Positions 26,690 to 34,490 of a DNA stretch of 64,000 nt are shown one piece after another. The notes under the pieces were generated by a model. The model was given only the letters and a program-made list of their open reading frames with translations, did no database searches and was not told the origin of the DNA. Source of the DNA: Actinocorallia herbida (GTDB taxonomy: Bacteria; Actinomycetota; Actinomycetes; Streptosporangiales; Streptosporangiaceae); NCBI RefSeq assembly GCF_003751225.1, contig NZ_RJKE01000001.1, positions 2,294,001 to 2,358,000 on the forward strand, given 5' to 3'. Each line of letters opens with the position of its first letter. Position 1 is the first letter of the stretch. The position numbers were made by a program, and so were the translations under genes.

Positions 26690-27439
26690 TTGAACCCGCC
26701 GCAGCCCACCCCCGCCGTCTCCCGCCCCAGGCTCCTCCGCGAACTCGCGCTGATCACGGTGCTCTACGCCGTCTACCGGTTCGGGCGCCTGCTCGCCAAC
26801 GGGCACGTCGCCGAGGCGTTCACCAACGCGGCGCGGGTCTGGGACTGGGAGCGCTGGCTGCGGCTGCCGTCGGAGACCTCGGCCCAGTCCGTCCTGCTGC
26901 ACGGCGACGCCTGGGCGAAGGCCGCCAACATCTTCTACACCGGGGTCCACTTCCCCGCGACGATCGTCTTCCTGGTGTGGATGTTCCGCAGGCATCCCGT
27001 CCACTACGTGTGGGTACGGAGGGCGCTCACCCTGCTCACCGCCGCGGGTCTCGCCCTGCACCTGGCGTTCCCGCTGGCCCCGCCGCGGATGGTGCCGTCG
27101 TTCGGGCTCATCGACACCGGGCGGCTCGTGGGACCCTCGCCGTACGGGGACGTGGAGACGGGCGGGCTGGCCAACCAGTTCGCCGCGATGCCCTCCCTGC
27201 ACGTCGGGTGGGCGCTGGTCGTGGCGATCGGCCTCATCGCGGTCGGGCGCTCCCGGTGGCGCTGGCTGTGGCTGGCGCACCCCCTGCTCACCGTCTTCGT
27301 CGTGGTGGCGACCGCCAACCACTACTGGCTCGACGGGATCATCGTCACGGTCCTGCTCACCGGGATCCTGCTGCTGCTGCCGTCCCCGGGGCGAGGGAAC
27401 GGGCTGGTGACGGTCGCGCCGGCCGTCCAGAGGTCTTAG
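26690..27439 (+). CDS. PAP2-superfamily membrane protein (inositol phosphorylceramide synthase-like)
   Basis: 249-residue membrane protein, about six helices. PAP2 motifs are visible as 'AMPSLHVGWAL' (motif 2, catalytic His) and 'ATANHYWLDGI' (motif 3, His and Asp). Motif 1 is weak, as in the AUR1/IPC synthase branch. It probably transfers or removes lipid phosphate groups at the membrane surface. The TTG start at 26690 is decided by an excellent ribosome site, AAGAAAGGAGG ending 6 nt upstream. A small hairpin (26648-26668) lies in the leader. Confidence 0.87.
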   Translation: MNPPQPTPAVSRPRLLRELALITVLYAVYRFGRLLANGHVAEAFTNAARVWDWERWLRLPSETSAQSVLLHGDAWAKAANIFYTGVHFPATIVFLVWMFRRHPVHYVWVRRALTLLTAAGLALHLAFPLAPPRMVPSFGLIDTGRLVGPSPYGDVETGGLANQFAAMPSLHVGWALVVAIGLIAVGRSRWRWLWLAHPLLTVFVVVATANHYWLDGIIVTVLLTGILLLLPSPGRGNGLVTVAPAVQRS

Positions 27440-27664
27440 GAGGGATCTACCGGGTTCGGGTGGATTCCTGGTCGGGGGCCCTCGGAGGTCATGGCCGGGT
27501 GGGCGTTCTGCGGGACGGGGTTGGAAGGGATCTATCGCAGAAAGTCCGTTGTGCCTGAGTGGTGACCATTTGGGCGTGATCCTGTGGGCTAATCGCGCAT
27601 GGTGTCGGATTTCGTCGGTATTGATCAGCTTTTGGGGATCTAAGGCAAGATCGCGTAGGGCTTG

Positions 27665-27708
27665 TCACGTTCTGTGAGAGTGTGAGGACTGTCGGTCACA
27701 TTCCGTGA
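27665..27708. promoter_or_regulatory. Two tandem TCAC-N5-GTGA palindromes
   Basis: TCACGTTCTGTGA (27665-27677) and TCACATTCCGTGA (27696-27708), start-to-start 31 nt (about three helical turns), lie just before the His-rich gene. They look like paired operator sites for one dimeric regulator, not identified. Confidence 0.5.
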
Positions 27709-27732
27709 CCTCAGTGACGAGGGGGAATCGAC

Positions 27733-28017
27733 ATGAAGGCGACCTCGATTGCACGGCGCATCGCCGTGGCGGGAGCCATCGTTGGCGCAGCGCTGCTCGG
27801 GGCGTCGCCCGGGGCGTCGGCGGCGGTGCCGACGCAGCACGGGCACGGACACCACCACGGCCATCACGGGGGGCACCACGGGGGCCACCACGGCCACCAC
27901 GGTGGGCACCACGGCCACCACGGCCATGGCCACCACGGGCACCACGGCGGCCACCACGGCCACCACGGTGGGCACCACGGTGGTCACGGCCACCACGGGG
28001 GCCACGGCCACCACTAG
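27733..28017 (+). CDS. Secreted histidine/glycine-rich protein
   Basis: 94-residue protein. A signal peptide (residues 1-30, ending 'GASPGASA') is followed by a mature region of about 63 residues made almost only of His and Gly in HHG/HHGG/HG blocks, with about 34 His. Such tracts bind Zn, Ni or Cu, so an extracellular metal buffer or chelator is likely (inference). ATG 27733 follows GAGGGGGA. The DNA itself is a degenerate CACCACGG-type repeat that could expand or contract. It is the sole gene in its unit. Confidence 0.85.
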   Translation: MKATSIARRIAVAGAIVGAALLGASPGASAAVPTQHGHGHHHGHHGGHHGGHHGHHGGHHGHHGHGHHGHHGGHHGHHGGHHGGHGHHGGHGHH

Positions 28018-28077
28018 GACCAGGGGATTCGCCGCTCGGTGACGTCGCGCTGACGGGACCGGCGGGGTGTGTCCGCG

Positions 28078-28109
28078 GGAAGGGTCTCCTCTTCGGAGGG
28101 GGCCCTTCC
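28078..28109. terminator. Imperfect hairpin between convergent genes
   Basis: GGAAGGG pairs with CCCTTCC, with a further CTCC/GGAG inside and a small bulge. It lies between the His-rich and Lrp genes. Confidence 0.5.
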
Positions 28110-28582
28110 TAGCGTCCGGGGAGGGGGTCGCCGGGCGGCGCGGTGAGGATGCGGCGTGGGAGCGGGCTGGAGTAGACGACGCTCGTGGTGATCGAGCCGA
28201 GCCCGGCGATCCGGCCGGTGGTCTGCTCCAGATGGCGCATCGAGCGGGCGACGACCTTGAGCATGAAGCAGTCCTCGCCGGTGACGTGATGCGCCTCGAT
28301 GATCTCCGGGGTGGTGCCGAGGAGATCGTGGAAAGGCCGGTAGTTGCCTGTCGGGTACTTCAGCCGTACGAACGCGAGGATCGTCAGGCCCAGCCCCTCG
28401 GGGTCGACGGTCGCCGCGTAACCGGTGATCACGCCGCTCTCCTCCAGGCGCCGGACGCGTTCGGTGACGGCGCTCGCCGACATGGAGACCGTCCTGGCGA
28501 GTTCGGCGTAGCTGGCCCGTCCGTCGTTCTGAAGGGCTTCCAGCAGGCGGATGTCGGTGTCGTCCAGGGATTCATCGGGCAT
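28109..28582 (-). CDS. Lrp/AsnC family regulator
   Basis: 157 residues, normal length. N-terminal HTH ('SYAELARTVSMSASAVTERVRRLEESGVI' at about 24-52) and a C-terminal RAM ligand domain (about 65-145). It is divergent from the rhodanese gene 94 nt away, the likely target besides itself. ATG 28582 is used. The family responds to amino acids or similar small effectors. Confidence 0.9.
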   Translation of the reverse strand: MPDESLDDTDIRLLEALQNDGRASYAELARTVSMSASAVTERVRRLEESGVITGYAATVDPEGLGLTILAFVRLKYPTGNYRPFHDLLGTTPEIIEAHHVTGEDCFMLKVVARSMRHLEQTTGRIAGLGSITTSVVYSSPLPRRILTAPPGDPLPGR

Positions 28583-28675
28583 AGCGTGTTTCTACCATGG
28601 GATCCACGGCTGTCCGGGGGGAAGGCAGGGGATCCTCCCTTCCCGAAGGAGCCCGCGCGGGAGAGGATTATGGAC

Positions 28676-29149
28676 ATGTCCACGATCACGGTGTCGTCCG
28701 TCCTCCAGACCCCGCCCGCCCCGCCCGCCGAGGCCGCGGCCCACTTCGCCGCCCGGCTCGCCTTCCAGGCCGACGTCTCCGACGTCCGGGCGTCCCTCAC
28801 CTCGGGAGATCCCGGGTTCGTCCTCCTCGACTCGCGCGGCCTGCCCGCCTGGGACCAGGCGCACATCCCCGACGCCCTGCACCTGCCCACCGGTGAGATC
28901 GCCGCCAAGGCCGCGGACCTGCTCGACCCGTCCGTCCCCGTCGTCACCTATTGCTGGGGACCCGGATGCGACGGCGCCACCCGCGCCGCCCTCGCCCTCG
29001 CGCTGCTCGGCTACCGGGTCAAGGAGATGATCGGCGGCATCGAGTACTGGATCAGAGAGGGCTTCCCCGTCGAGACCGCGGAGGGGGTCCGGCAGACGCC
29101 CGCCGACCCGCTGACCGCGCCCCTCGACGGCCCGTCCTGCGCCTGCTGA
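28676..29149 (+). CDS. Rhodanese-like sulfurtransferase
   Basis: 157-residue single-domain rhodanese. The fold starts at 'FVLLDSRGLPAWDQAHIPDALHLP'; the active-site loop is 'YCWGPGCDGATR' with Cys98 as the likely persulfide carrier and Arg103. It transfers sulfane sulfur to thiols or cyanide. ATG 28676 gives good spacing to GGAGAGG (ATG 28670 is too close). The C-terminal 'SCAC' adds Cys residues. It is divergent from and probably controlled by the adjacent Lrp regulator. Confidence 0.88.
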   Translation: MSTITVSSVLQTPPAPPAEAAAHFAARLAFQADVSDVRASLTSGDPGFVLLDSRGLPAWDQAHIPDALHLPTGEIAAKAADLLDPSVPVVTYCWGPGCDGATRAALALALLGYRVKEMIGGIEYWIREGFPVETAEGVRQTPADPLTAPLDGPSCAC

Positions 29150-29215
29150 CCCGGTCGGCGGCGGTCCCGCCGAGCACGGGCGCGTTCTGTCGGACCGCGA
29201 TGGCATAGTGAGAGC

Positions 29216-32074
29216 GTGTCCGGTGGGGTCAGTTCCGATCTTGTGGGGCGCGTCGCCGAGCTGGGGCTGCTCGCCGACGCGCTGTCCGACGCGCGCCGGG
29301 GCTCCTCCCGCGCGTTCCTTCTCGGCGGCGAGGCGGGGGTCGGCAAGACCCGCCTCGTCCGGGAGTTCACCGCGCGGGCCGAGGCCGAAGGCGCGCGCGT
29401 GCTCGTCGGCGGGTGCCTGGAGCTCGGGGTGGACGGCTTCCCGTTCGCGCCGTTCACCGCGGTGCTGCGCGGGCTCGTCCGCGAGATGGGCGCGGAAGGC
29501 GTCGGAGCGCTCCTCGACGGCCGCACCGACGGCCTGGCCAGGCTGCTTCCCGAGTTCGGCGACGTCGTCACGGGGGAGACCGGCTACCTCCAGGTGCGCC
29601 TGTTCGAACAGGTCCTCACCCTCCTCGACAGGCTCGCCGCCCAAGGCCCCGTCGTGCTCGTCGTGGAGGACGCGCACTGGGCCGACAAGTCCTCCCGGGA
29701 CCTGCTCACCTTCCTCGTCCGCAACCTCGGCGCGGCGGCGTCCCTGCTCATCGTCGTCACCTTCCGCTCCGACGAGCTGCACCGCGCCCACCCGCTGCGC
29801 CCGCTGCTCGCCGGGCTGGAGCGGATCGACCGCGTCAGCCGGTGCGAGCTGGCGCGGCTCACCCGGCGCGAGGTCGGCCGGCTCATGGAGAACCTGCGCG
29901 GGAGCGAGGTCGAGCCACGCAGGGTAGGCCAGTTCTTCGAGCGCAGCGAGGGCAATCCCCTGTTCGTCGAATGGCTGATGGACGCCGACGGGCGGATCGC
30001 GTGCGAACTGCCGGAATCGCTGCGGGATCTCCTCGTCGCGGGCATCCAGCGGCTGCCCGACGACACCCAGGAGCTGCTGCGGATCGCCAGCGCGGGCGGC
30101 GCCCGGATCGAGCACCGGCTGCTCGCCGCCGTCAGCGGGCTCGACGAGCGCGGCCTCACCCGCGATCTGCGGTCGGCCGTGGAAGGCAACGTCCTGGCCG
30201 TCGACGGCGAGGGGTACGCGTTCCGGCACGCCCTCATCCGCGAGGCCCTGCACGACGACCTCCTGCCGGGCGAGCACACCCGGCTGCACACCCGCTACGC
30301 CGAGGCCCTGGAAGACGACGACTCCCTCGTCCCACCGGGGCGCGCCGCGGCGGAACTCGCCTTCCACTGGCATGCCGCGCACAACATCGAGTGGGCGCTG
30401 ATCAGCGCCTGGCGCGCCGCGGGGCAGGCCGAGAAGTCGGCCGCCTACGCCGAGGAACTGCGCCTGCTGGAACGGGTCCTGGAACTGTGGGAGCGGGTGC
30501 CCGGCGCCGCCGAGAAGATCGGCAGGTCCGCCTCGGAGATCACCGAGGCCGCGGCCTGCGCCGCCGACCTGGCAGGGGACAGCGAGCGCGGCATCAAGCA
30601 CGCCACCGCGGTGCTCCGCACCATCGCCGAGGACGACCCGCTGCGCTGCGCGGCCCTGCTGGAGCGGCGCGGCAGGCTCAAGCACCGCGCCGGCCGTGAC
30701 GGCTGGCTCGACGACATGCGCGAGGCGGTCCGCATGGTCGACCGGCTGGAGCCGAGCACGGCCACCGCCCGGATCCTCGCCGGATTCGCCCAGTACATCT
30801 TCATGGGCTGGGCGAGCGAAGAGGCCGCGGAGGCCGCCCGGCACGCCCTGGAGATCGCCCGCCGGGTCGGCGATCCCTTCTCCGAGGCGAGCGCGCTGCT
30901 GACGCTGGCCTGCCTGGACAGCGGGGTCGCCTACGGCCCGGAGGACTCCGCCTCGCTGGAGAACGCCGAGCGGATCGCCCGTGAGCACGGCTTCGCCCAG
31001 CTCGTCCTGCGCTCGGCCGTCAACCGGTCGCACTTCCTCGAAGGCGCGGGAAGGCACGCCGAAGCGGCCGAGGTGGCCGGGGAGGGGATGGATCGGGCGC
31101 GGGAGTGGGGGCTGTTCCGCACCCAGGGGTCGTTCCTGGCCATCAACCGCGCCGAGTCGCTGTTCTCGCTCGGCCGCTGGGACGAGGCGCGCGCCGCCGT
31201 CGAGCAGGGCCTCGCGGTGGACCCGCCGCTCTCCCACCAGGCGTGCCTGCTGGAGCTGGACGCCGAGATCGCGTTCAACCGCGGCCGGGAGCAGGAGGCC
31301 GCCGTGCTGGCCGAGAAGTGCCGGGAGACCCGCGCGTGGGAGATCGACCGGCGGCTCCAGGACTGGGTGCCGCTGCTGCGCGTCGAGGCCGAGCTCGCGG
31401 TCTCCCGCGGCGACAACCTGGGAGCCCTCGAGAACCTGGCCGTGCTGCTGCCCTGGACGGGCCGTCCCGACGACGCCCGCTACGCCTGGCCCGCGCTGAT
31501 CACCGCGGCCCGCGCCGCCGCCACCCCCGAACAGTTGGCGCCCTACCTTGAGCGGGCCGCCAGGACCGCCGTCTACGGCCCCCTCCAGGCGGCGCAGCAG
31601 GCCACTTTCCATGCCGAGGCCGCCCGACTGACCGGCGAACGCCCCGACTGGCGGCCCGTCCTCGACGCCTGGGAGGCCATCGGCCAGCCGCTGGCGCTCG
31701 CCCGCGCCCTGGTGTCCGCCGCGGAGGAGGCCGCCGCCCACGGCGACCGCGCCACCGCCCGCGCCCACGCGGCCCGCGCCGCCGACCTGGCCCGCACCCT
31801 AGGCGCAACCCCCCTGCACACCCGCGCCCGCGACCTCGCCCGCCGCCTGAGCGGTTCCCCCCACCCCGCCCACGGCCTCACCGCCCGCGAACTGGAAGTC
31901 CTCCACCACCTCACCGAAGGCCGCTCCAACAAGGAGATCGCCGAACACCTCTTCATCTCCGCCAAGACCGCCAGCGTCCACGTGAGCAACATCCTCGCCA
32001 AACTGGGCGCCTCCTCCCGCACCGAAGCCGCCGCCACCGCCCGCCGCCTGGGCCTCCCCACCCCCGCCCCCTGA
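29216..32074 (+). CDS. LAL-type LuxR family regulator with AAA ATPase domain
   Basis: 952-residue large ATP-binding LuxR regulator. N-terminal AAA-type ATPase: Walker A 'GGEAGVGKT' at 37-45 and Walker B 'VVLVVEDAHWAD' near 140. A long helical TPR-like middle region runs from about 330 to 860. The C-terminal LuxR HTH is at about 885-945 ('LTARELEVLHHLTEGRSNKEIAEHLF' in two segments). Such proteins activate carbohydrate or secondary-metabolite genes. GTG 29216 is taken; its ribosome site is weak and the mRNA might be nearly leaderless. No target gene is obvious. Confidence 0.92.
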   Translation: MSGGVSSDLVGRVAELGLLADALSDARRGSSRAFLLGGEAGVGKTRLVREFTARAEAEGARVLVGGCLELGVDGFPFAPFTAVLRGLVREMGAEGVGALLDGRTDGLARLLPEFGDVVTGETGYLQVRLFEQVLTLLDRLAAQGPVVLVVEDAHWADKSSRDLLTFLVRNLGAAASLLIVVTFRSDELHRAHPLRPLLAGLERIDRVSRCELARLTRREVGRLMENLRGSEVEPRRVGQFFERSEGNPLFVEWLMDADGRIACELPESLRDLLVAGIQRLPDDTQELLRIASAGGARIEHRLLAAVSGLDERGLTRDLRSAVEGNVLAVDGEGYAFRHALIREALHDDLLPGEHTRLHTRYAEALEDDDSLVPPGRAAAELAFHWHAAHNIEWALISAWRAAGQAEKSAAYAEELRLLERVLELWERVPGAAEKIGRSASEITEAAACAADLAGDSERGIKHATAVLRTIAEDDPLRCAALLERRGRLKHRAGRDGWLDDMREAVRMVDRLEPSTATARILAGFAQYIFMGWASEEAAEAARHALEIARRVGDPFSEASALLTLACLDSGVAYGPEDSASLENAERIAREHGFAQLVLRSAVNRSHFLEGAGRHAEAAEVAGEGMDRAREWGLFRTQGSFLAINRAESLFSLGRWDEARAAVEQGLAVDPPLSHQACLLELDAEIAFNRGREQEAAVLAEKCRETRAWEIDRRLQDWVPLLRVEAELAVSRGDNLGALENLAVLLPWTGRPDDARYAWPALITAARAAATPEQLAPYLERAARTAVYGPLQAAQQATFHAEAARLTGERPDWRPVLDAWEAIGQPLALARALVSAAEEAAAHGDRATARAHAARAADLARTLGATPLHTRARDLARRLSGSPHPAHGLTARELEVLHHLTEGRSNKEIAEHLFISAKTASVHVSNILAKLGASSRTEAAATARRLGLPTPAP

Positions 32075-32086
32075 CCCCCACACCCC

Positions 32087-32203
32087 GGCACCCGGCTCCG
32101 GCACCCGGCTCCGGCACCCGGCTCCGGCACCCGGCTCCGGCACCCGGCTCCGGCACCCGGCTCCGGCACCCGGCTCCGGCACCCGGCTCCGGCACCCGCC
32201 TCC
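32087..32203. repeat. 13-nt tandem repeat (minisatellite), 8 perfect copies plus one variant
   Basis: Unit GGCACCCGGCTCC repeated head to tail without spacers. Eight exact copies span 32087-32190 and a ninth with one change ends at 32203. It starts 13 nt after the LAL regulator stop. Since 13 is not a multiple of 3, frames crossing it give a 13-residue repeat and are not credible genes. Confidence 0.95.
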
Positions 32204-32752
32204 GCAAGCTCCCGTGTCGTTCGTCCCGAGTTCTCCCGTCCCAAGCTCGGGCCCCTCCTCCGGGGGCTGGAATCCGGGCGTGACGTCGGCGTCGTGCACC
32301 TCTGGTCTGCGAGATCTTCTGCCCGGGAGTCGGGCCCGGCCTCGGGCTTGACCCGGGGTCCGCGATTCAGGATTCGCGCGGCCTCCGGCCCGGCAGGTCC
32401 GGCCGCAGGCACCACCGGTCGCGCACCTCGATCGACGCCGCGGGCGACCCCCGCGCCGCCCTCTCCTGAAGCGCCCGCGGCACCTCCCCGACGGGACCCG
32501 CTGAGTGCGTCACCTGCTCATCCTTCCGTTGTCCCGCCCACGTCGGAAGCGCCCGCGGGCGGCCGGTCGGGGCTCGGCGTCGGGTGGGGGCGTCGGGTGT
32601 CAGGCCGGCGGCTTAGGGGCTTAGGGGGGTCGCGGGGTGGCTTAGGGCGGGATGGGGGTGGGGAGATAGGGCAATCGTCCGATGTGGGGGGTGGGGGCTT
32701 AGGGCGAGATTCGAGGTGTTGGAAACCGGATGGAAGAGTGGAGACACCGGAA
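32204..32752. other. Non-coding region with G-tracts and CTTAGGG motifs
   Basis: About 550 bases with no supportable gene. Between 32612 and 32704 the plus strand carries four CTTAGGG-type motifs and several runs of 4-6 G, so a G-quadruplex is possible. The composition is unlike the coding DNA on either side. Confidence 0.5.
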
Positions 32753-32848
32753 ATGCACCCCGATTTCACCAAGCAGGCCGGCAAGGACCATGTAGAGATC
32801 CTCACCAAGGAGTCCGCCCTGATCAGGCTGCTCAAGAAGAAGCTGTGA
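32753..32848 (+). CDS. Small basic peptide ORF (31 aa)
   Basis: ATG 32753 with GGAG about 9 nt upstream encodes a 31-residue peptide: a polar start ('MHPDFTKQAGKDHVE') and an amphipathic, Lys-rich end ('SALIRLLKKKL'). Lys and Ile content is unlike nearby shadow frames. A strong hairpin follows at once, which supports a real short transcript. It has no Cys and no recognised modification genes beside it. Function unknown. Confidence 0.45.
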   Translation: MHPDFTKQAGKDHVEILTKESALIRLLKKKL

Positions 32849-32860
32849 CGCGGTGGCCGG

Positions 32861-32887
32861 GCCACCCGGGAATCGGTCCCGGGTGGC
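32861..32887. terminator. Hairpin terminator
   Basis: 11-bp perfect stem (arm GCCACCCGGGA), extended with one bulge by GGCCGG/CCGG, loop ATCGG, 12 nt after the small ORF. Confidence 0.75.
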
Positions 32888-32972
32888 CGGAGTAGGACGT
32901 GGCGGGCGAGAACCGCCGGTCGGACCGGTCCCGTCTCACCCTTGGGGGCAGGGCAGACGGCTGGGGGGACGG

Positions 32973-33681
32973 ATGGTCGCGGTGGCGGGAGCGGAGGGGG
33001 CCGGGTTCAGGCTCGCGCCGGGCGATCCGGTGGAGCTCGGGGGCTGCGTTGTGGAGGGGGTCATCGCGGTCGGCGCCGGGCCGGGTGGCGCGAACACGGT
33101 GTACCGCGCGGTCGCGCCCGACGGGTCGGCCGTGTCGCTGACGGTGCTGCGGGGCGCGGGATACGCGGGGTGCGCGGCGCAGGTGGAGGCCGCGCGGCGG
33201 TGACCTGCACCGGCCGGCGGTGGGCGTCGCGGTCGCGCTGAACGGGCTGCACGGGCACGGACTCGTCTACGGCCGCCTCAAGCCGAACGACGTCGTCCTC
33301 ACCGGGGCGGGCACCGTGCTGTGCGGGGTCGGCCTTCCCGACCCGCCCGAGCAGGACCAGGTCGATCCGCTGGGCGGGATGGACAAGATGCTGAGCGGGC
33401 CGCCGGAGAGCCTCTACGGGATCGGGTCGCCCTCGCCGGAGGCCGACGTCTACGCCTGGGGCTATCTCGTGGCGTTCGCGGCGGACGGAGGGGCGCATCC
33501 GTACCCGGCGGCGGGCGACCCGGTGGCGAAGTCCGACGCGATCTGGCGTGCCGCGCCGGATCTGACCGTGCTGCCCCCCGCGTTCCGGCGGCTCGTGGGT
33601 GCCGCGATGGCCAAGGACCCGGCGGGCCGGCCCTCGATCGACGCGGTCCTCGCCGGCCTGGCCGGTCTCGTCGGGCCCTAG
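32973..33681 (+). pseudogene. Broken Ser/Thr protein kinase-like gene
   Basis: Two pieces in different frames. Piece 1 (ATG 32973, stop 33203) has a glycine-loop-like start ('VIAVGAGPGGANTVYRAV') but no beta-3 Lys. Piece 2 (33202-33681) resumes at the catalytic-loop region: 'LHGHGLVYGRLKPNDVVL' stands where 'HRDLKPxN' belongs, with the catalytic Asp lost, then a C-lobe end ('DVYAWGYLVAFAADG', 'AMAKDPAGRPSIDAVL'). The segment for helix C to helix D, about 70 residues, is missing. A deletion plus frameshift in a pseudokinase gene is the best reading. Confidence 0.65.
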
Positions 33682-33709
33682 GCGGCGAGGCGCGCGGCGG
33701 CGCGGACCG

Positions 33710-34171
33710 TCACAGGGCGAGGCCGGCCATGACGGCCATGCACCCGGCCATGCCCGTCGCGCACAGGCAGGCGGTGTGGCGGCGGCGGAGGGCGCGTGCG
33801 GCGCGTGAGGCCGTCCAGCCGACGGCGACGGCGAGGGCGACGGGTGCGAGCAGTCCGCCGCCGTGCGCGTGCGCGGCGGGCGGGCCGGAGGGGCCCACCG
33901 CACCCAGGGTGAGTAGGACGGCCATGAGAGCGAAGTCGGCGACATGGTGGCCGTTCTTAGCGCGCTGGGCGGGCGAGCCGCTGCACCAGCCCGCGGCGAG
34001 CAGTCCGATGACCGCGACGGCGAGGCCGGGCGCGCCGCCGAAATGCCCGGCCGCCATGCCGAGCGCCATCGCGAGGTGCGGCCAGCGCAGGCCGGACGGC
34101 GCCGACAGCGCGGGCACGAGCGCGAGGACGCACCCGGCCAGTGCCGCCGCGAGGTGCAGTCCCGCCTGCAT
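33710..34171 (-). CDS. Small integral membrane protein, His/Met-rich helices
   Basis: 153 residues, about four to five hydrophobic helices with unusual His and Met/Cys content ('RWPHLAMALGMAAGHFGG', 'AKNGHHVADFALM', C-terminal 'CLCATGMAGCMAVM'). It resembles DUF5134-type proteins, which sometimes neighbour copper genes; a metal-related role is only a guess. ATG 34171 has no strong ribosome site. A 16-codon ORF with a strong site (34192-34242) ends 20 nt upstream and may couple translation. Confidence 0.6.
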   Translation of the reverse strand: MQAGLHLAAALAGCVLALVPALSAPSGLRWPHLAMALGMAAGHFGGAPGLAVAVIGLLAAGWCSGSPAQRAKNGHHVADFALMAVLLTLGAVGPSGPPAAHAHGGGLLAPVALAVAVGWTASRAARALRRRHTACLCATGMAGCMAVMAGLAL

Positions 34172-34191
34172 GGCGGCCCGCGCCCGTCCGC

Positions 34192-34242
34192 CTAGCCCCG
34201 CCGGTCGTCGGACGCCGCCGCACCTGCCGCACGATGCCTCAT
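34192..34242 (-). other. Possible 16-codon leader ORF
   Basis: ATG 34242 is preceded by GGGGGAGG at good spacing and stops at TAG 20 nt before the membrane-protein start. It could be a leader peptide or a translational coupler. The rest of 34172-34434 shows nothing gene-like. Confidence 0.25.
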
Positions 34243-34434
34243 GGAACCTCCCCCTCGGTCCTCCGCGCGCAGAACCGGGATCCGGGCCGCGCGGATGCGC
34301 CGCGAAAACTCGGCGTCGCGTCCATGCTTCCCGGATCCCGCGCGTTCGCGCGTCCCCCGGACGCCTGAGTTACCTGTCGGAACCCGTGCCCTTCCCTGTC
34401 CCCGACGGCCTCCGCGGCACCGCGCCGGGACGGG

Positions 34435-34479
34435 GAAAGGCCCGGTTCCGCCGAGGAAGGGGCGGAGACCGGGCCTTTC
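34435..34479. terminator. Hairpin terminator of the mhpB unit
   Basis: 12-bp perfect outer stem (arm GAAAGGCCCGGT) enclosing a second stem TCCGCC/GGCGGA. It lies 12 nt beyond the mhpB stop on the minus strand. Confidence 0.8.
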
Positions 34480-34490
34480 AGGGAGGAGAG

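Noticed and set aside
28592-31768. Very long minus-strand open frame (over 1000 codons)
   Set aside because: It is antisense to the LAL regulator and rhodanese, is rich in Gly/Arg/Val shadow residues, and has no domains; it is a high-G+C artefact.
32087-32203. CRISPR-like array
   Set aside because: Units are contiguous 13-mers without spacers and there are no cas genes; it is a minisatellite.
31573-32415. Minus-strand proteins with a 13-residue Pro-Gly-Ala repeat
   Set aside because: They arise because a 13-nt repeat is read in all three frames in turn; they have no start site support.
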